From Candidatus Sericytochromatia bacterium (GTDB lineage Bacteria > Cyanobacteriota > Sericytochromatia > UBA7694): a DNA stretch of 64,000 nucleotides. The notes beneath the pieces are model-generated. The model worked only from the letters and a program-made list of their open reading frames with translations. It had not been told where the DNA came from and searched no databases. Position numbers and translations under genes: made by a program. Below, in pieces: positions 16,178 through 23,488 of the stretch. The DNA is taken from positions 1 to 64,000 of the forward strand of contig JADMKE010000017.1 in assembly GCA_018780035.1 (NCBI GenBank), given 5' to 3'. Numbering within the stretch: position 1 is the stretch's first letter; each line of letters opens with the position of its first letter.

Positions 16178-16840
16178 ATGAAAAAAGCACTTCTCGGTAT
16201 CACCCTATTGAGCCTGTTTACAGGCTGTAGCCCCAGTACTGTTGGCAACGTTTTAGACGCCCTGAACAATGGCAAGCCCAACACCACACCCACAGAAACA
16301 GATATGGGACCTGCCATTGCCGCATTTCAATCCGAATTTGAAATTGAGGGCAAGAGTTATAAAGGCGCCATCAAAATGCTGTTTAAAGCGCTGGTTCAGA
16401 TCGAAAGCAACCCCACTTTGGCTGAACACCTGACGAGTTTAACCTTAAATGGCAAACAAATGTATGAAAATGCAAAGTCTCCCACAGGCTATGATATTGG
16501 TTCTTCAGCCCGTTTTATGCTGACCGAAATGAAAAACAAACCCGAAGTGGTCCTGAGTTATATCGGCGGAACCACGGACAAAAACTACACCGATGCAGAT
16601 AAAGTCAATCTGCCGATTAGCTATCCCGCCAATGGGACCCTGCTCAATGGGCTCAAAGTGGACAACACAATCGAAGCTGCAGGTGCCGTCAAAGGCCGTG
16701 TTTATATCCAAAGCGCTGGCAAAGACTTCCCAACCCCGATTTACCTCGAACAAAATGCCAAAGGGCTTTGGAAAATCAATGTCAGCGATCTCAGCAGTAT
16801 TGCAACGGGTGTAAAAAAAGCGGCCAAAACCGATTTTTAA
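16178..16840 (+). CDS. Predicted lipoprotein, function unknown
   Basis: 220 residues. The signal peptide MKKALLGITLLSLFTGC ends in a lipobox with Cys at 17, so the mature protein is probably lipid-anchored. ATG 16178 is preferred over an upstream in-frame ATG (16154) because AAAAGGA stands at the right distance and the signal peptide then has normal length. The mature part is mixed alpha/beta (FEIEGKSYKGAIKMLFKALV, PISYPANGTLLNGLKVDN) with no recognised family. Neighbouring genes also encode exported proteins. Confidence 0.75.
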   Translation: MKKALLGITLLSLFTGCSPSTVGNVLDALNNGKPNTTPTETDMGPAIAAFQSEFEIEGKSYKGAIKMLFKALVQIESNPTLAEHLTSLTLNGKQMYENAKSPTGYDIGSSARFMLTEMKNKPEVVLSYIGGTTDKNYTDADKVNLPISYPANGTLLNGLKVDNTIEAAGAVKGRVYIQSAGKDFPTPIYLEQNAKGLWKINVSDLSSIATGVKKAAKTDF

Positions 16841-16905
16841 AGCTAAAACGGATGTGTCAAAACAGGATTTGGTTCAAATCTACTTGGCCGATTCTTTTTA
16901 TTTAC

Positions 16906-16914
16906 TGTTAAAAT
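16906..16914 (+). promoter_or_regulatory. Extended -10 promoter (TGT-TAAAAT)
   Basis: TG-T-TAAAAT lies 66 nt before the small lipoprotein gene. The same TG-N-TAAAAT form recurs before other genes in this window. Confidence 0.5.
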
Positions 16915-16979
16915 GGGGAAGTCTTTGCTCTTGTCAGCACGGATAGCCATCTACAAATAAAAAGGAGAATCATTGAACT

Positions 16980-17234
16980 ATGAAAATCACCACCCTGACA
17001 CAAATCCTGGCCGCTGGCAGCATGCTGCTGGCTTTCACCGCTTGCCAAGTGGGCATGGGCCCTGCCGGCACCTCTGCAGCACCTGCTCAACCCGCTCCTC
17101 CTGCTGCAACTGAGCCGGCTGCCAGCCCCGCTGCACCAGCCAGTCCTGCCGCCAGTCCAGAAGCACCAGCCAGCCCTGCCGCCAGTCCTGCAGCAGCAAC
17201 CAGTCCCGCTCCTGCAGCCAGTCCTGCAGCCTAA
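16980..17234 (+). CDS. Small lipoprotein with Ala/Ser/Pro-repeat tail
   Basis: 84 residues. A signal peptide with the lipobox LLAFTAC (Cys at about 21) is followed by a low-complexity tail built of ASPAAPASPAAS-type repeats to the end. The tail is probably an extended, flexible wall- or periplasm-spanning linker; no folded domain is visible. AAAAGGAG lies about 12 nt before the ATG, a little long. The nucleotide repeat (CCAGTCCTGC-like units, about 17110-17230) makes it prone to length change. Own promoter and terminator, so monocistronic. Confidence 0.75.
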   Translation: MKITTLTQILAAGSMLLAFTACQVGMGPAGTSAAPAQPAPPAATEPAASPAAPASPAASPEAPASPAASPAAATSPAPAASPAA

Positions 17235-17250
17235 ATCCAGGTTTTGAACC

Positions 17251-17283
17251 AAAAGGCACCTTTGACAGGTGCCTTTTTGTTTT
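17251..17283 (+). terminator. Rho-independent terminator after small lipoprotein
   Basis: AAAAGGCACC-TTTGAC-AGGTGCCTTTTTG: a 7-8-bp stem with a T-run; A-rich on the other side, so it may also serve the convergent gene. Confidence 0.88.
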
Positions 17284-17328
17284 CTCGTCTCAGTGATTCA
17301 GCCATCACTTTCCATAGGCCCCTGAGGC

Positions 17329-18342
17329 TTAAAAAGGCAGAACTGGCAAGCTGGAAGAAGTGGCGGCAGAGAGATCAATTTCCGGCAGCAGATACGCAGG
17401 CTCTTTGCTTAAACTGTTCCACAGCCAGGCAGATTTTTCTGAGACAATCATACGTTCGGGCGGTTGGGTATTGTCTTTTTGACGCCCCTGGTAAACCCAT
17501 TTTCCAGCTTTGATCTGAAAGGTAAATTTGCGGTATACTTTGCCCTCTAACTGAATTTCCAATTCATAATTGCCATCTTTAAGATCTGCTTTTTTCAAGA
17601 GAGCATTGTTTGTCGCTCCACTTAAATGGAGTTGCAAAAGCGTTGTATAAGGGTAAAGCGTCACACGGTGCGCTTCTTTGCCCGGCAATTTGGCAATGAC
17701 TTTGCCATTCAATTTGAGGCTTGCCATGAGCTTGAGATTGATCGAAGATTGATCTTGTACCGCTTTTTCGCCAGCAAATCCAGCCTCCACCACAAATTGG
17801 CCATCCGATTCAAAAGACAAACGGGCCATTTGGGTTTGCGGCAAATAACTGTAAAAAACCTGGCCTTTGGCAAAACGCCCTTCACCCAATGGATAAGCAC
17901 GGACTTCAAACCATTCAGCAGAAAAGATTTTGCCTTTTTCAGAAAAGACCATCCAATAGACACCCGGTTCCAAAGGGACGGTGTTGGGGCCATCCAGACA
18001 TTTTCCCCCGGCACAGGCAGAGACCCACGCATCAATTTCCCCCAGAGACATACCGTTTTTATAGCGATGTACCCGTTCCTTGGTGGCCCTGATTTTCCCT
18101 TGGCTGTCGACAATATCTGTTCGCACTTGAACGTCGCGCCCAGGCAGATAGACATGCACATTTAAAAGTTGTCGGGCAAAATAAAGATTGCCATCGACCG
18201 CATCCAATTGAATGGATTGGATATAATCGTCGTAATTCAAAGCCGGTGGGTAGTCTGCGGCCTGAACCCTGGACGGGGAAGATACACCCAATAAAAGCCC
18301 CAAAGCCAAGACAGAAGTGAAGATTTGATGTGTGATTCGCAT
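17329..18342 (-). CDS. Secreted beta-rich protein of unknown function
   Basis: 337 residues. A Sec signal peptide (VLALGLLLGVSS, likely cleavage near VQA-AD) precedes a soluble, beta-strand-rich chain with repeated Ig-like strands (GVYWMVFSEKGKIFSAEWFEV, GNYELEIQLEGKVYRKFTF). One Cys pair (SACAGGKC) could form a disulphide. No family is recognised. The upstream sequence is purine-rich (AGAAAGAAACAGAAA) with no clear Shine-Dalgarno, and a strong hairpin lies 24 nt upstream. Divergent from the cystathionine beta-synthase-type gene. Confidence 0.68.
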   Translation of the reverse strand: MRITHQIFTSVLALGLLLGVSSPSRVQAADYPPALNYDDYIQSIQLDAVDGNLYFARQLLNVHVYLPGRDVQVRTDIVDSQGKIRATKERVHRYKNGMSLGEIDAWVSACAGGKCLDGPNTVPLEPGVYWMVFSEKGKIFSAEWFEVRAYPLGEGRFAKGQVFYSYLPQTQMARLSFESDGQFVVEAGFAGEKAVQDQSSINLKLMASLKLNGKVIAKLPGKEAHRVTLYPYTTLLQLHLSGATNNALLKKADLKDGNYELEIQLEGKVYRKFTFQIKAGKWVYQGRQKDNTQPPERMIVSEKSAWLWNSLSKEPAYLLPEIDLSAATSSSLPVLPF

Positions 18343-18365
18343 TTTCTGTTTCTTTCTGTTTCATT

Positions 18366-18400
18366 GATGAAAGCTCATTCCTGAGAATGAGCTTATCATC
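18366..18400. repeat. Strong hairpin in divergent intergenic region
   Basis: AAGCTCATTC-CTGA-GAATGAGCTT (18371-18394) is a perfect 10-bp stem with a tetraloop, extended by flanking GATGA/TCATC with one bulge. No T-run follows on either strand. It lies in the presumed 5' leader of the minus-strand secreted protein. Confidence 0.6.
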
Positions 18401-18520
18401 CAAGCTCAGCAGATTCCATGAATATTGAGCAAAGAAAAACTTGTTTTGCGTCAATTCGCCTGTGCAAACCTGAGCAGGTGAAACAATCAGCCCCTATCTC
18501 TTTAAGAATAAATAAAGTTC

Positions 18521-18529
18521 TGGTAAAAT
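18521..18529 (+). promoter_or_regulatory. Extended -10 promoter (TGG-TAAAAT)
   Basis: TGG-TAAAAT lies 57 nt before the cystathionine beta-synthase-type gene, giving a leader of about 50 nt that contains an AGGA Shine-Dalgarno near the ATG. Confidence 0.5.
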
Positions 18530-18586
18530 ACCAAAGAATTTACTGAAAGCCTCCATGTACAGTGACGATAAAACAGGACAAAAAAA

Positions 18587-19549
18587 ATGCAATACGCAAA
18601 TAATATTCTTGAACTAATGGGCAATACGCCCCTGGTTCGTTTAAACAGTGTCAACAAAGGGCTAAAGCCTTTAATGTTGGTCAAAGTTGAATACTTTAAT
18701 CCCGGTGGCAGCGTCAAAGACCGGATCGGCAAATACATGCTCGATGCAGCAGAACGCGAAGGCCTGCTCAAACCTGGAGGCACCATCGTCGAACCCACCT
18801 CAGGCAATACAGGCATGGGACTGGCTTTGGTCGCCTCGTTGCGCGGCTATAAATGTATTTTTACCTGCCCTGACAAGGTCAGTATCGACAAAGTCAATAC
18901 CCTTAAAGCCGTGGGTGCTGAAGTGGTACTTTGCCCCACTGCAGTAGAACCCGAAGACCCCCGCAGCTATTACAGTGTCGCCACCCGCCTGGCCAGCGAA
19001 ATCCCCGGTGGCTACCAACCCAATCAATACCAGAATCAAAACAATCCCCTCGCTCATTACGAAACCACCGGCCCCGAAATCTGGAAACAGACCGAAGGAC
19101 AGATCACCCATTTTGTCGCAGGAGTAGGCACAGGCGGCACCATCAGTGGGGTGGGCAAATACCTCAAAGAGCAAAACCCCGAAGTCAAAATCATCGGGAT
19201 CGATCCCCAAGGTTCGATCTATTCTGAGCCCGAGAATATTCACACTTATTTGATTGAAGGCATTGGCGAAGATTTTTATCCTGGCACCTGTCATCTCGAC
19301 CGGATCGACGAATTTGTGACCGTCTATGACCGCGAATCTTATGATATGACCCGCCGTTTGGCCAAAGAAGAAGGTCTTTTTGTCGGGATTTCTTGTGGTT
19401 CAGCCATTGTCGGAGCCCTGCGTTATGCCGAACAAAATCATTTGACAGAAAAAGACGTAATGGTGATCATTTTGCCAGATAACGGACGAGGCTATATTTC
19501 AAAAGCCTTTAACGATGAATGGCTGCGTAAAAATGGACTCTTGGACTGA
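18587..19549 (+). CDS. PLP-dependent cystathionine beta-synthase/cysteine synthase family enzyme
   Basis: 320 residues, catalytic core only, without the C-terminal CBS pair. The PLP Lys is at about 44 in NPGGSVKDRIG, the substrate loop is EPTSGNTGMGLALVA, and the phosphate cradle is GTGGTISGVGKYL. The inserts PNQYQNQNNPLAHYETTGPE and TYLIEGIGEDFYPG match bacterial and eukaryotic cystathionine beta-synthases better than CysK/CysM. The reaction is therefore probably serine plus homocysteine to cystathionine, with O-acetylserine sulfhydrylase activity as the alternative. No cystathionine gamma-lyase or homocysteine gene is adjacent. Start ATG 18587 has AGGA 8 nt upstream. Confidence 0.9.
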   Translation: MQYANNILELMGNTPLVRLNSVNKGLKPLMLVKVEYFNPGGSVKDRIGKYMLDAAEREGLLKPGGTIVEPTSGNTGMGLALVASLRGYKCIFTCPDKVSIDKVNTLKAVGAEVVLCPTAVEPEDPRSYYSVATRLASEIPGGYQPNQYQNQNNPLAHYETTGPEIWKQTEGQITHFVAGVGTGGTISGVGKYLKEQNPEVKIIGIDPQGSIYSEPENIHTYLIEGIGEDFYPGTCHLDRIDEFVTVYDRESYDMTRRLAKEEGLFVGISCGSAIVGALRYAEQNHLTEKDVMVIILPDNGRGYISKAFNDEWLRKNGLLD

Positions 19550-19585
19550 ACCGCAATGAACCACTGCCTGTTTCTGAGCATTGGT

Positions 19586-19591
19586 TAAAAT
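19586..19591 (+). promoter_or_regulatory. -10 box (TAAAAT) 6 nt before ATG: leaderless start
   Basis: TAAAAT, 6 nt, ATG 19598. There is no Shine-Dalgarno and no -35. It is preceded by TGGT, close to an extended -10. Confidence 0.45.
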
Positions 19592-19597
19592 AGACCG

Positions 19598-20167
19598 ATG
19601 ATAGCCGCTCTTTTGTTGGGTCTGAGTTTGGCCATGGATTGTTTTGCCATCGCCCTGTCTCAAGGGCTGCGTCCGGATTCAGGCCAAAACGGCCACAGAC
19701 ATTTGTTGCGTCTGGCATTGCTTTTTGGGCTCTTTCAGGGCGGCATGTTATTGCTGGGCTGGGCCGGGGGCAGTCTCTTGGTGCGTTTTTTGGGCCCCTA
19801 TACCGATTGGTTGGCCGCTTTGCTATTGGCCGGGATTGGCCTCAAGATGCTCAAAGAGAGCAGTGAAAGTGAGTCCGAGCAAGAATCCGAGCAAGAATCC
19901 GAGCAAGAGCCCGAATTACTGCGCATGCAAGATTATTTACTGCTTTCGATTGCCACCAGCATCGACGCATTGGCAGCGGGTATCAGCTTGCCCTCCCTTA
20001 AAATTTCAGTGGTATTGGCCACGGCCATGGTCGGTTTTACCTCGACAGGGCTGGCTTTAATTGGGGGGTTTGCGGGAAAAAAACTGGGCGAACAATGGGG
20101 GCCTCAAGCCGAAAAATTTGGTGGAATTGTGCTCTTGGGACTGGCCTTAAAGGTGCTGTTTTTTTAG
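19598..20167 (+). CDS. mntP: Putative manganese efflux pump MntP
   Basis: 189 residues with six hydrophobic segments in two three-helix halves. The inverted-repeat family signatures are GLSLAMDCFAIALSQGL in the first half and ATSIDALAAGISLPSL in the second, each carrying the Asp needed for Mn transport. The central cytoplasmic loop holds an unusual acidic repeat (SESEQESEQESEQ) encoded by a 12-nt tandem repeat at 19871-19909. No yybP-ykoY manganese riboswitch is possible, as the -10 box lies 6 nt from the ATG. Its stop overlaps the convergent peroxidase stop by 4 nt. Confidence 0.9.
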   Translation: MIAALLLGLSLAMDCFAIALSQGLRPDSGQNGHRHLLRLALLFGLFQGGMLLLGWAGGSLLVRFLGPYTDWLAALLLAGIGLKMLKESSESESEQESEQESEQEPELLRMQDYLLLSIATSIDALAAGISLPSLKISVVLATAMVGFTSTGLALIGGFAGKKLGEQWGPQAEKFGGIVLLGLALKVLFF

Positions 20168-21300
20168 AGCGGGTTTAAGATCAAGCGCTCAATCTCTGCA
20201 GCAGGCAAATGGATGCCTGGTAATTTGCCCAAAGATCTGAGATTGTCAGGGGCCGACAGGCTGTTTAAAAAGGCCAGCAATTCATTTTTTTCGCTGGGGC
20301 TCAAGTTGAGTCGGCGCACACGTGGGTCGAGTTCGGGATTGGCAATGCCCCCTTGATCGTAGTGCTCAATGACGGCCTGAAGGGTGGACAGACTGCCGTC
20401 GTGCATATAAGGTGCTGTGCGGGAAATATTCAACAGGGTAGGTATTTTGAAACTGCCTTTGTCCCAGGGCATGCCTGTGACGACAAAACGGCCCAAATCC
20501 GGCTGGGGCAAATTCATACCAATTCCGATATTGGCAAAAATTCCCTGACTCAATGCCGGTCCTTGGTGGCAGGAAGCACATTGGGTGCGTCCACTAAAAA
20601 AGAGCGCCATGCCACGCACCTGTTCAGGGCTCAAGGCCTGTTTTTCGCCAGATTGATAGCGCTCAAATGGGGTCGGGGCCATCATCAAGGCCCTTTCAAA
20701 ACTGGCCAGGGCTCTGGCAATGCCCTCAGCACTGGGGCCTGAACCAAAAACGGCTTGAAATTTTTGCTGGTAATAGGGCACCTGTGCCAGTTTTTTGAGC
20801 ACATTGGCCAATGATTCATTCATTTCAATGGGGTTTTCAATCGGGCCAAGGGCCTGCTCTTCCAACGACTTTGCACGCCCATCCCAAAAGGTTTCGCGTT
20901 GCCAAAGTGAGCCATAGATGGTCGGCACATTGCGTGCCCCCCGTTGACCCGTGACCCCTGCAGCATTGCGCTGGGCATTTGAAAAACCCAGGGTATGATT
21001 ATGGCAAGTGGCACAGGTCATGCGGTTATTGGCCGAAAGCCGTGGTTCAAACCAAAGCCGAAAACCCAATTCTACTTTGCCCTGGGTAACTGGATTATCT
21101 GGTGGGGCAGGAATCTGGTCAAAATCGGGTACAGGCACTGGCGTGGGAGAAGCTGCAGTGCTCTGCAATCGGGCAAAGTTCTGAGAGCCACTCAATGGAG
21201 CAGACCCCAGACAACCATAAAGGCCGCCGAAGAGCAAAAGACAACAGGCTGATTTAAATACCGCCGGAAGCCCTGTGATTGAATTTGAAAATTGTTTCAT
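20164..21300 (-). CDS. Di-haem cytochrome c peroxidase (MauG/CcpA family) lipoprotein
   Basis: 378 residues. Two c-type haem sites are present: CATCH at about 96-100 and CASCH at about 241-245, the usual spacing of bacterial di-haem peroxidases, together with LGFRLWFEPRLSANNRMTCATCH, GPIENPIEMNES and GSFKIPTLLNISRTAPYMHDG, the family's distal-Met/His region. Reduces H2O2 to water with electrons from cytochrome c in the periplasm. The N-terminus has a lipobox (LLLFGGLYGC), so it is probably membrane-tethered. ATG 21300 is preferred over a GTG ten codons upstream because it gives a normal signal length. The gene is preceded by a very AT-rich stretch. Confidence 0.92.
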   Translation of the reverse strand: MKQFSNSITGLPAVFKSACCLLLFGGLYGCLGSAPLSGSQNFARLQSTAASPTPVPVPDFDQIPAPPDNPVTQGKVELGFRLWFEPRLSANNRMTCATCHNHTLGFSNAQRNAAGVTGQRGARNVPTIYGSLWQRETFWDGRAKSLEEQALGPIENPIEMNESLANVLKKLAQVPYYQQKFQAVFGSGPSAEGIARALASFERALMMAPTPFERYQSGEKQALSPEQVRGMALFFSGRTQCASCHQGPALSQGIFANIGIGMNLPQPDLGRFVVTGMPWDKGSFKIPTLLNISRTAPYMHDGSLSTLQAVIEHYDQGGIANPELDPRVRRLNLSPSEKNELLAFLNSLSAPDNLRSLGKLPGIHLPAAEIERLILNPL

Positions 21301-21497
21301 GATTTTAATGGCGTACCAGTAAGATAACACAGTGTTAGCACAGATGCAATTTAAGATTATATACTAAAATTTAAAATTGTTTAAAACAGATAATTACAGA
21401 CAAAATTTACGCTTATTAAATATTATTTAATTTAAAATAATTAATAATATTTATATGTATAAACGCTCAAAATACGAACAATCCAAGTGCACTGATC
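21301..21497. other. AT-rich divergent intergenic region
   Basis: About 200 nt between the peroxidase and methyltransferase genes, with an almost G/C-free block at about 21357-21465 (TTAAATATTATTTAATTTAA-like). No gene, clear hairpin or repeat is seen. It may carry divergent promoters or nucleoid-protein sites. Confidence 0.5.
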
Positions 21498-21506
21498 TGC
21501 TAAAAT
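21498..21506 (+). promoter_or_regulatory. Extended -10 promoter (TGC-TAAAAT)
   Basis: TGC-TAAAAT lies 41 nt before ATG 21547, with a Shine-Dalgarno (AAGGA, about 21534-21538) in the short leader. Confidence 0.5.
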
Positions 21507-21546
21507 GCAAACGCATTCATGCCCAGCCCTTTCAAGGATACGAATA

Positions 21547-22116
21547 ATGCCCACCAGTGCGATCGAAGGCAAAAACTGGACCCTGAAGACCCTTTTACGT
21601 CTCTCTGAACACCTTGAATTCAAACAGATTCTTGATGTGGGCCCAGGTCGTGGAACCTATAGTTTACTTTTTCGCCCTTTTTGGCCCCAAAGCCATTGGA
21701 CTGCGGTTGAAATCTGGGAACCCTATCAAGCGCGTTTTGGTCTGAACCAATTGTACGATCAGGTGCATATCAGCGATATTCGCAGTTATGCAGAAACAGC
21801 ACCAGGGTACGACTTGGTCTTTTTGGGAGATGTTCTCGAACATATGCAACAGGCAGAAGCCTTGGCTGTGGTGGAGAGCCTGCTGAGACATTCCAAACTG
21901 CTCTTAATTTCTATTCCAATTGTCGACATGCCCCAAGAGGAAAGTGAAGGCAACCCCTATGAACGCCACGTGAAAGCAGATTGGAACCATGCAGAAATAA
22001 TGGCCTGTTGGGAACAGTATATAGCACTCGGTTATCTTGAAGAACCCATTGGGGTCTATTTATTGAGTGCCCAAAGTGGATGGGTGGAAGTCATTCGGCT
22101 CTTGTGTGGCACTTGA
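21547..22116 (+). CDS. SAM-dependent methyltransferase (class I)
   Basis: 189 residues. SAM-binding motif I is ILDVGPGRGTYSLLF (about 28-42), motif II acid is WTAVEIWEP, and motif IV is YDLVFLGDVLEHM, the layout of a small Methyltransf_11/23-type domain. The upstream in-frame ATG at 21505 would lie inside the promoter, so ATG 21547 with AAGGA is chosen. The C-terminal part (YERHVKADWNHAEIM) carries His residues of possible substrate relevance. Substrate unknown; no pathway genes are adjacent. Confidence 0.82.
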   Translation: MPTSAIEGKNWTLKTLLRLSEHLEFKQILDVGPGRGTYSLLFRPFWPQSHWTAVEIWEPYQARFGLNQLYDQVHISDIRSYAETAPGYDLVFLGDVLEHMQQAEALAVVESLLRHSKLLLISIPIVDMPQEESEGNPYERHVKADWNHAEIMACWEQYIALGYLEEPIGVYLLSAQSGWVEVIRLLCGT

Positions 22117-22164
22117 ATCGACGAAAGTTATTAAAAGAAGCTTAAGGATAAACTAGTCACAAAA

Positions 22165-22433
22165 GCAACGCCTGTGTTATGCTGTGTTCCACGTGCGTTG
22201 CAGGGCATTCTGCCGGGTAGGCATCATTTTTGGAACTCTTAAAAATGAGAACCCCTCTCTGTTTTTCACAGAACCCCAGAATTTGGTCGGTTCCTCGATT
22301 TGAGGCCCAAGCCATACTCTCCCGGTAACGCCCCTGCGGTCAGATCCGCCCTGAAACTAAGCCGCACGCTCGTCGCAGCCAGGATCTGATATTTTTTCCG
22401 AAGATTATTTTCGCAGACGTTTAGGTGGTCAAT
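22165..22433 (+). promoter_or_regulatory. Structured ~270-nt leader of the rplU-rpmA-rplS operon
   Basis: A gene-free leader with several hairpins. GCAACGC (22165-22171) pairs with GCGTTGC (22195-22201). TCTGT-TTTTC-ACAGA forms a small stem at 22257-22271. TCAGATCC (22340-22347) pairs with GGATCTGA (22382-22389). It does not match any leader family I can recognise with certainty. Ribosomal-protein operon leaders often bind one of their own products, so feedback control is plausible. Confidence 0.5.
22340..22397 (+). terminator. Putative transcription attenuator in the L21 leader
   Basis: A perfect 8-bp stem (TCAGATCC/GGATCTGA) with a 34-nt loop is followed directly by TATTTTTT, 37 nt before the rplU start. 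This is terminator-like but upstream of the operon. The loop is long, so the call is moderate. Confidence 0.45.
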
Positions 22434-22748
22434 ATGTACGCAATTATTGAAACTGGTGGCAAACAGTATAAAGCCGAACAGGGCCGTTGGCTCGAAGTCG
22501 AACTTTTGTATGCACCCGAAGGCAATACCGTCAATTTCCCGGCTCTGATGGTCGTTGATGGTGATAAAACAGTGGTCGGCGCTCCCCATGTGGAAACTGC
22601 GACTGTAACTGGCAAAGTCCTCAAAGAGGAAGTCAAAGGCAAAAAAGTGGTTTCCTTCAAGTACCGCGCCAAAAAAGGCTATCAGCGCAAAGTGGGTCAT
22701 CGTCAAAAATACACCCGCGTGCTGATCGAAGAAATTCGCTTAGGTTAA
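22434..22748 (+). CDS. rplU: 50S ribosomal protein L21
   Basis: 104 residues, full length. The N-terminus MYAIIETGGKQYKAEQGRWL and the C-terminal KYRAKKGYQRKVGHRQKYT with I-x-x-I are diagnostic. ATG 22434 is preferred over a codon 9 nt upstream because MYAIIETGGKQY is the universal start and AGGTGG stands before it. First gene of an operon with rpmA (18 nt later) and rplS. Binds 23S rRNA together with L20. Confidence 0.97.
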   Translation: MYAIIETGGKQYKAEQGRWLEVELLYAPEGNTVNFPALMVVDGDKTVVGAPHVETATVTGKVLKEEVKGKKVVSFKYRAKKGYQRKVGHRQKYTRVLIEEIRLG

Positions 22749-22766
22749 AAGAGGAGAAACTGAACC

Positions 22767-23039
22767 ATGGCTCATAAAAAAGGTGTAGGCAGTTCCAAAA
22801 ACGGGCGCGACAGCAATCCCAAGTATCTGGGCGTCAAGCTCTATGATGGCCAAAAAGTCATCGCTGGTAATATTATCGTGCGTCAGCGCGGTACCCATTT
22901 CCATACAGGCAATAATGTCGGTATCGGTCGTGATTTTACCATTTACTCCCTGATTGATGGAGTGGTTAAATTTGAACGGCGTGGTGTACGGGATCGCAAA
23001 ATCAGCGTTTATCCCCAAGCAGTCGCCCAGGAAGGTTAA
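22767..23039 (+). CDS. rpmA: 50S ribosomal protein L27
   Basis: 90 residues. [20 protein letters not shown] is the classic L27 N-terminus that reaches the peptidyl-transferase centre. It starts directly with MAHKKG, the form lacking the cleavable N-terminal extension of Firmicutes. GAGGAG lies just upstream. Located between rplU and rplS. Confidence 0.97.
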   Translation: MAHKKGVGSSKNGRDSNPKYLGVKLYDGQKVIAGNIIVRQRGTHFHTGNNVGIGRDFTIYSLIDGVVKFERRGVRDRKISVYPQAVAQEG

Positions 23040-23050
23040 GGAATTAGTTC

Positions 23051-23401
23051 ATGTCTCAGCAATTGCTTAAAGAAATTACCCAAGGCCAGATTAAAACCGA
23101 CGTACCTGATATGTCTTCTGGTGATACCGTCGCGGTTCACGCCAAGATCGTCGAAGGCGGTAAAGAGCGTGTACAGGTCTTCGAAGGCATTGTGATCAAA
23201 TTGCAAGGCGGCGGCATCAGCCAGACCGTAACCGTTCGCAAAATCTTCCAAGGCGTGGGTGTGGAACGTACTTTCCTGATCCATTCTCCCCGTGTGGCCA
23301 AATTTGTGCTCAAACGCAAAGGTGCTGTGCGCCGTGCACGCATCTATTATTTCCGGTCACGCAGCGGCAAGTCCGCCCGTATCCGGGAAGACAGAAGATA
23401 A
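23051..23401 (+). CDS. rplS: 50S ribosomal protein L19
   Basis: 116 residues. The family blocks FEGIVIKLQGGGISQTVTVRKI and GVGVERTFLIHSPRVAKF are present, followed by the basic tail RARIYYFRSRSGKSARIRE. It starts 11 nt after rpmA, apparently in the same operon. This is unusual: rplS is normally with rimM-trmD, while rplU-rpmA is normally with obg. Stabilises the 30S-50S bridge. Confidence 0.96.
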   Translation: MSQQLLKEITQGQIKTDVPDMSSGDTVAVHAKIVEGGKERVQVFEGIVIKLQGGGISQTVTVRKIFQGVGVERTFLIHSPRVAKFVLKRKGAVRRARIYYFRSRSGKSARIREDRR

Positions 23402-23488
23402 AAACAGGGGAGACCGGCAATTTTACGCAGGTTATTCGCCCGTTTTATTAAGAAAGACAAATTTAAGCGCTTTTCCCGAAAGCCTCAG

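Noticed and set aside
19586..19597. yybP-ykoY manganese riboswitch before mntP
   Set aside because: The gap before mntP is too short (48 nt) and contains only a -10-like element.
22165..22390. Independent small RNA such as 6S or SRP RNA in front of rplU
   Set aside because: None of the conserved 6S bubble or SRP tetraloop sequences could be found; a leader of the ribosomal operon explains it more simply.
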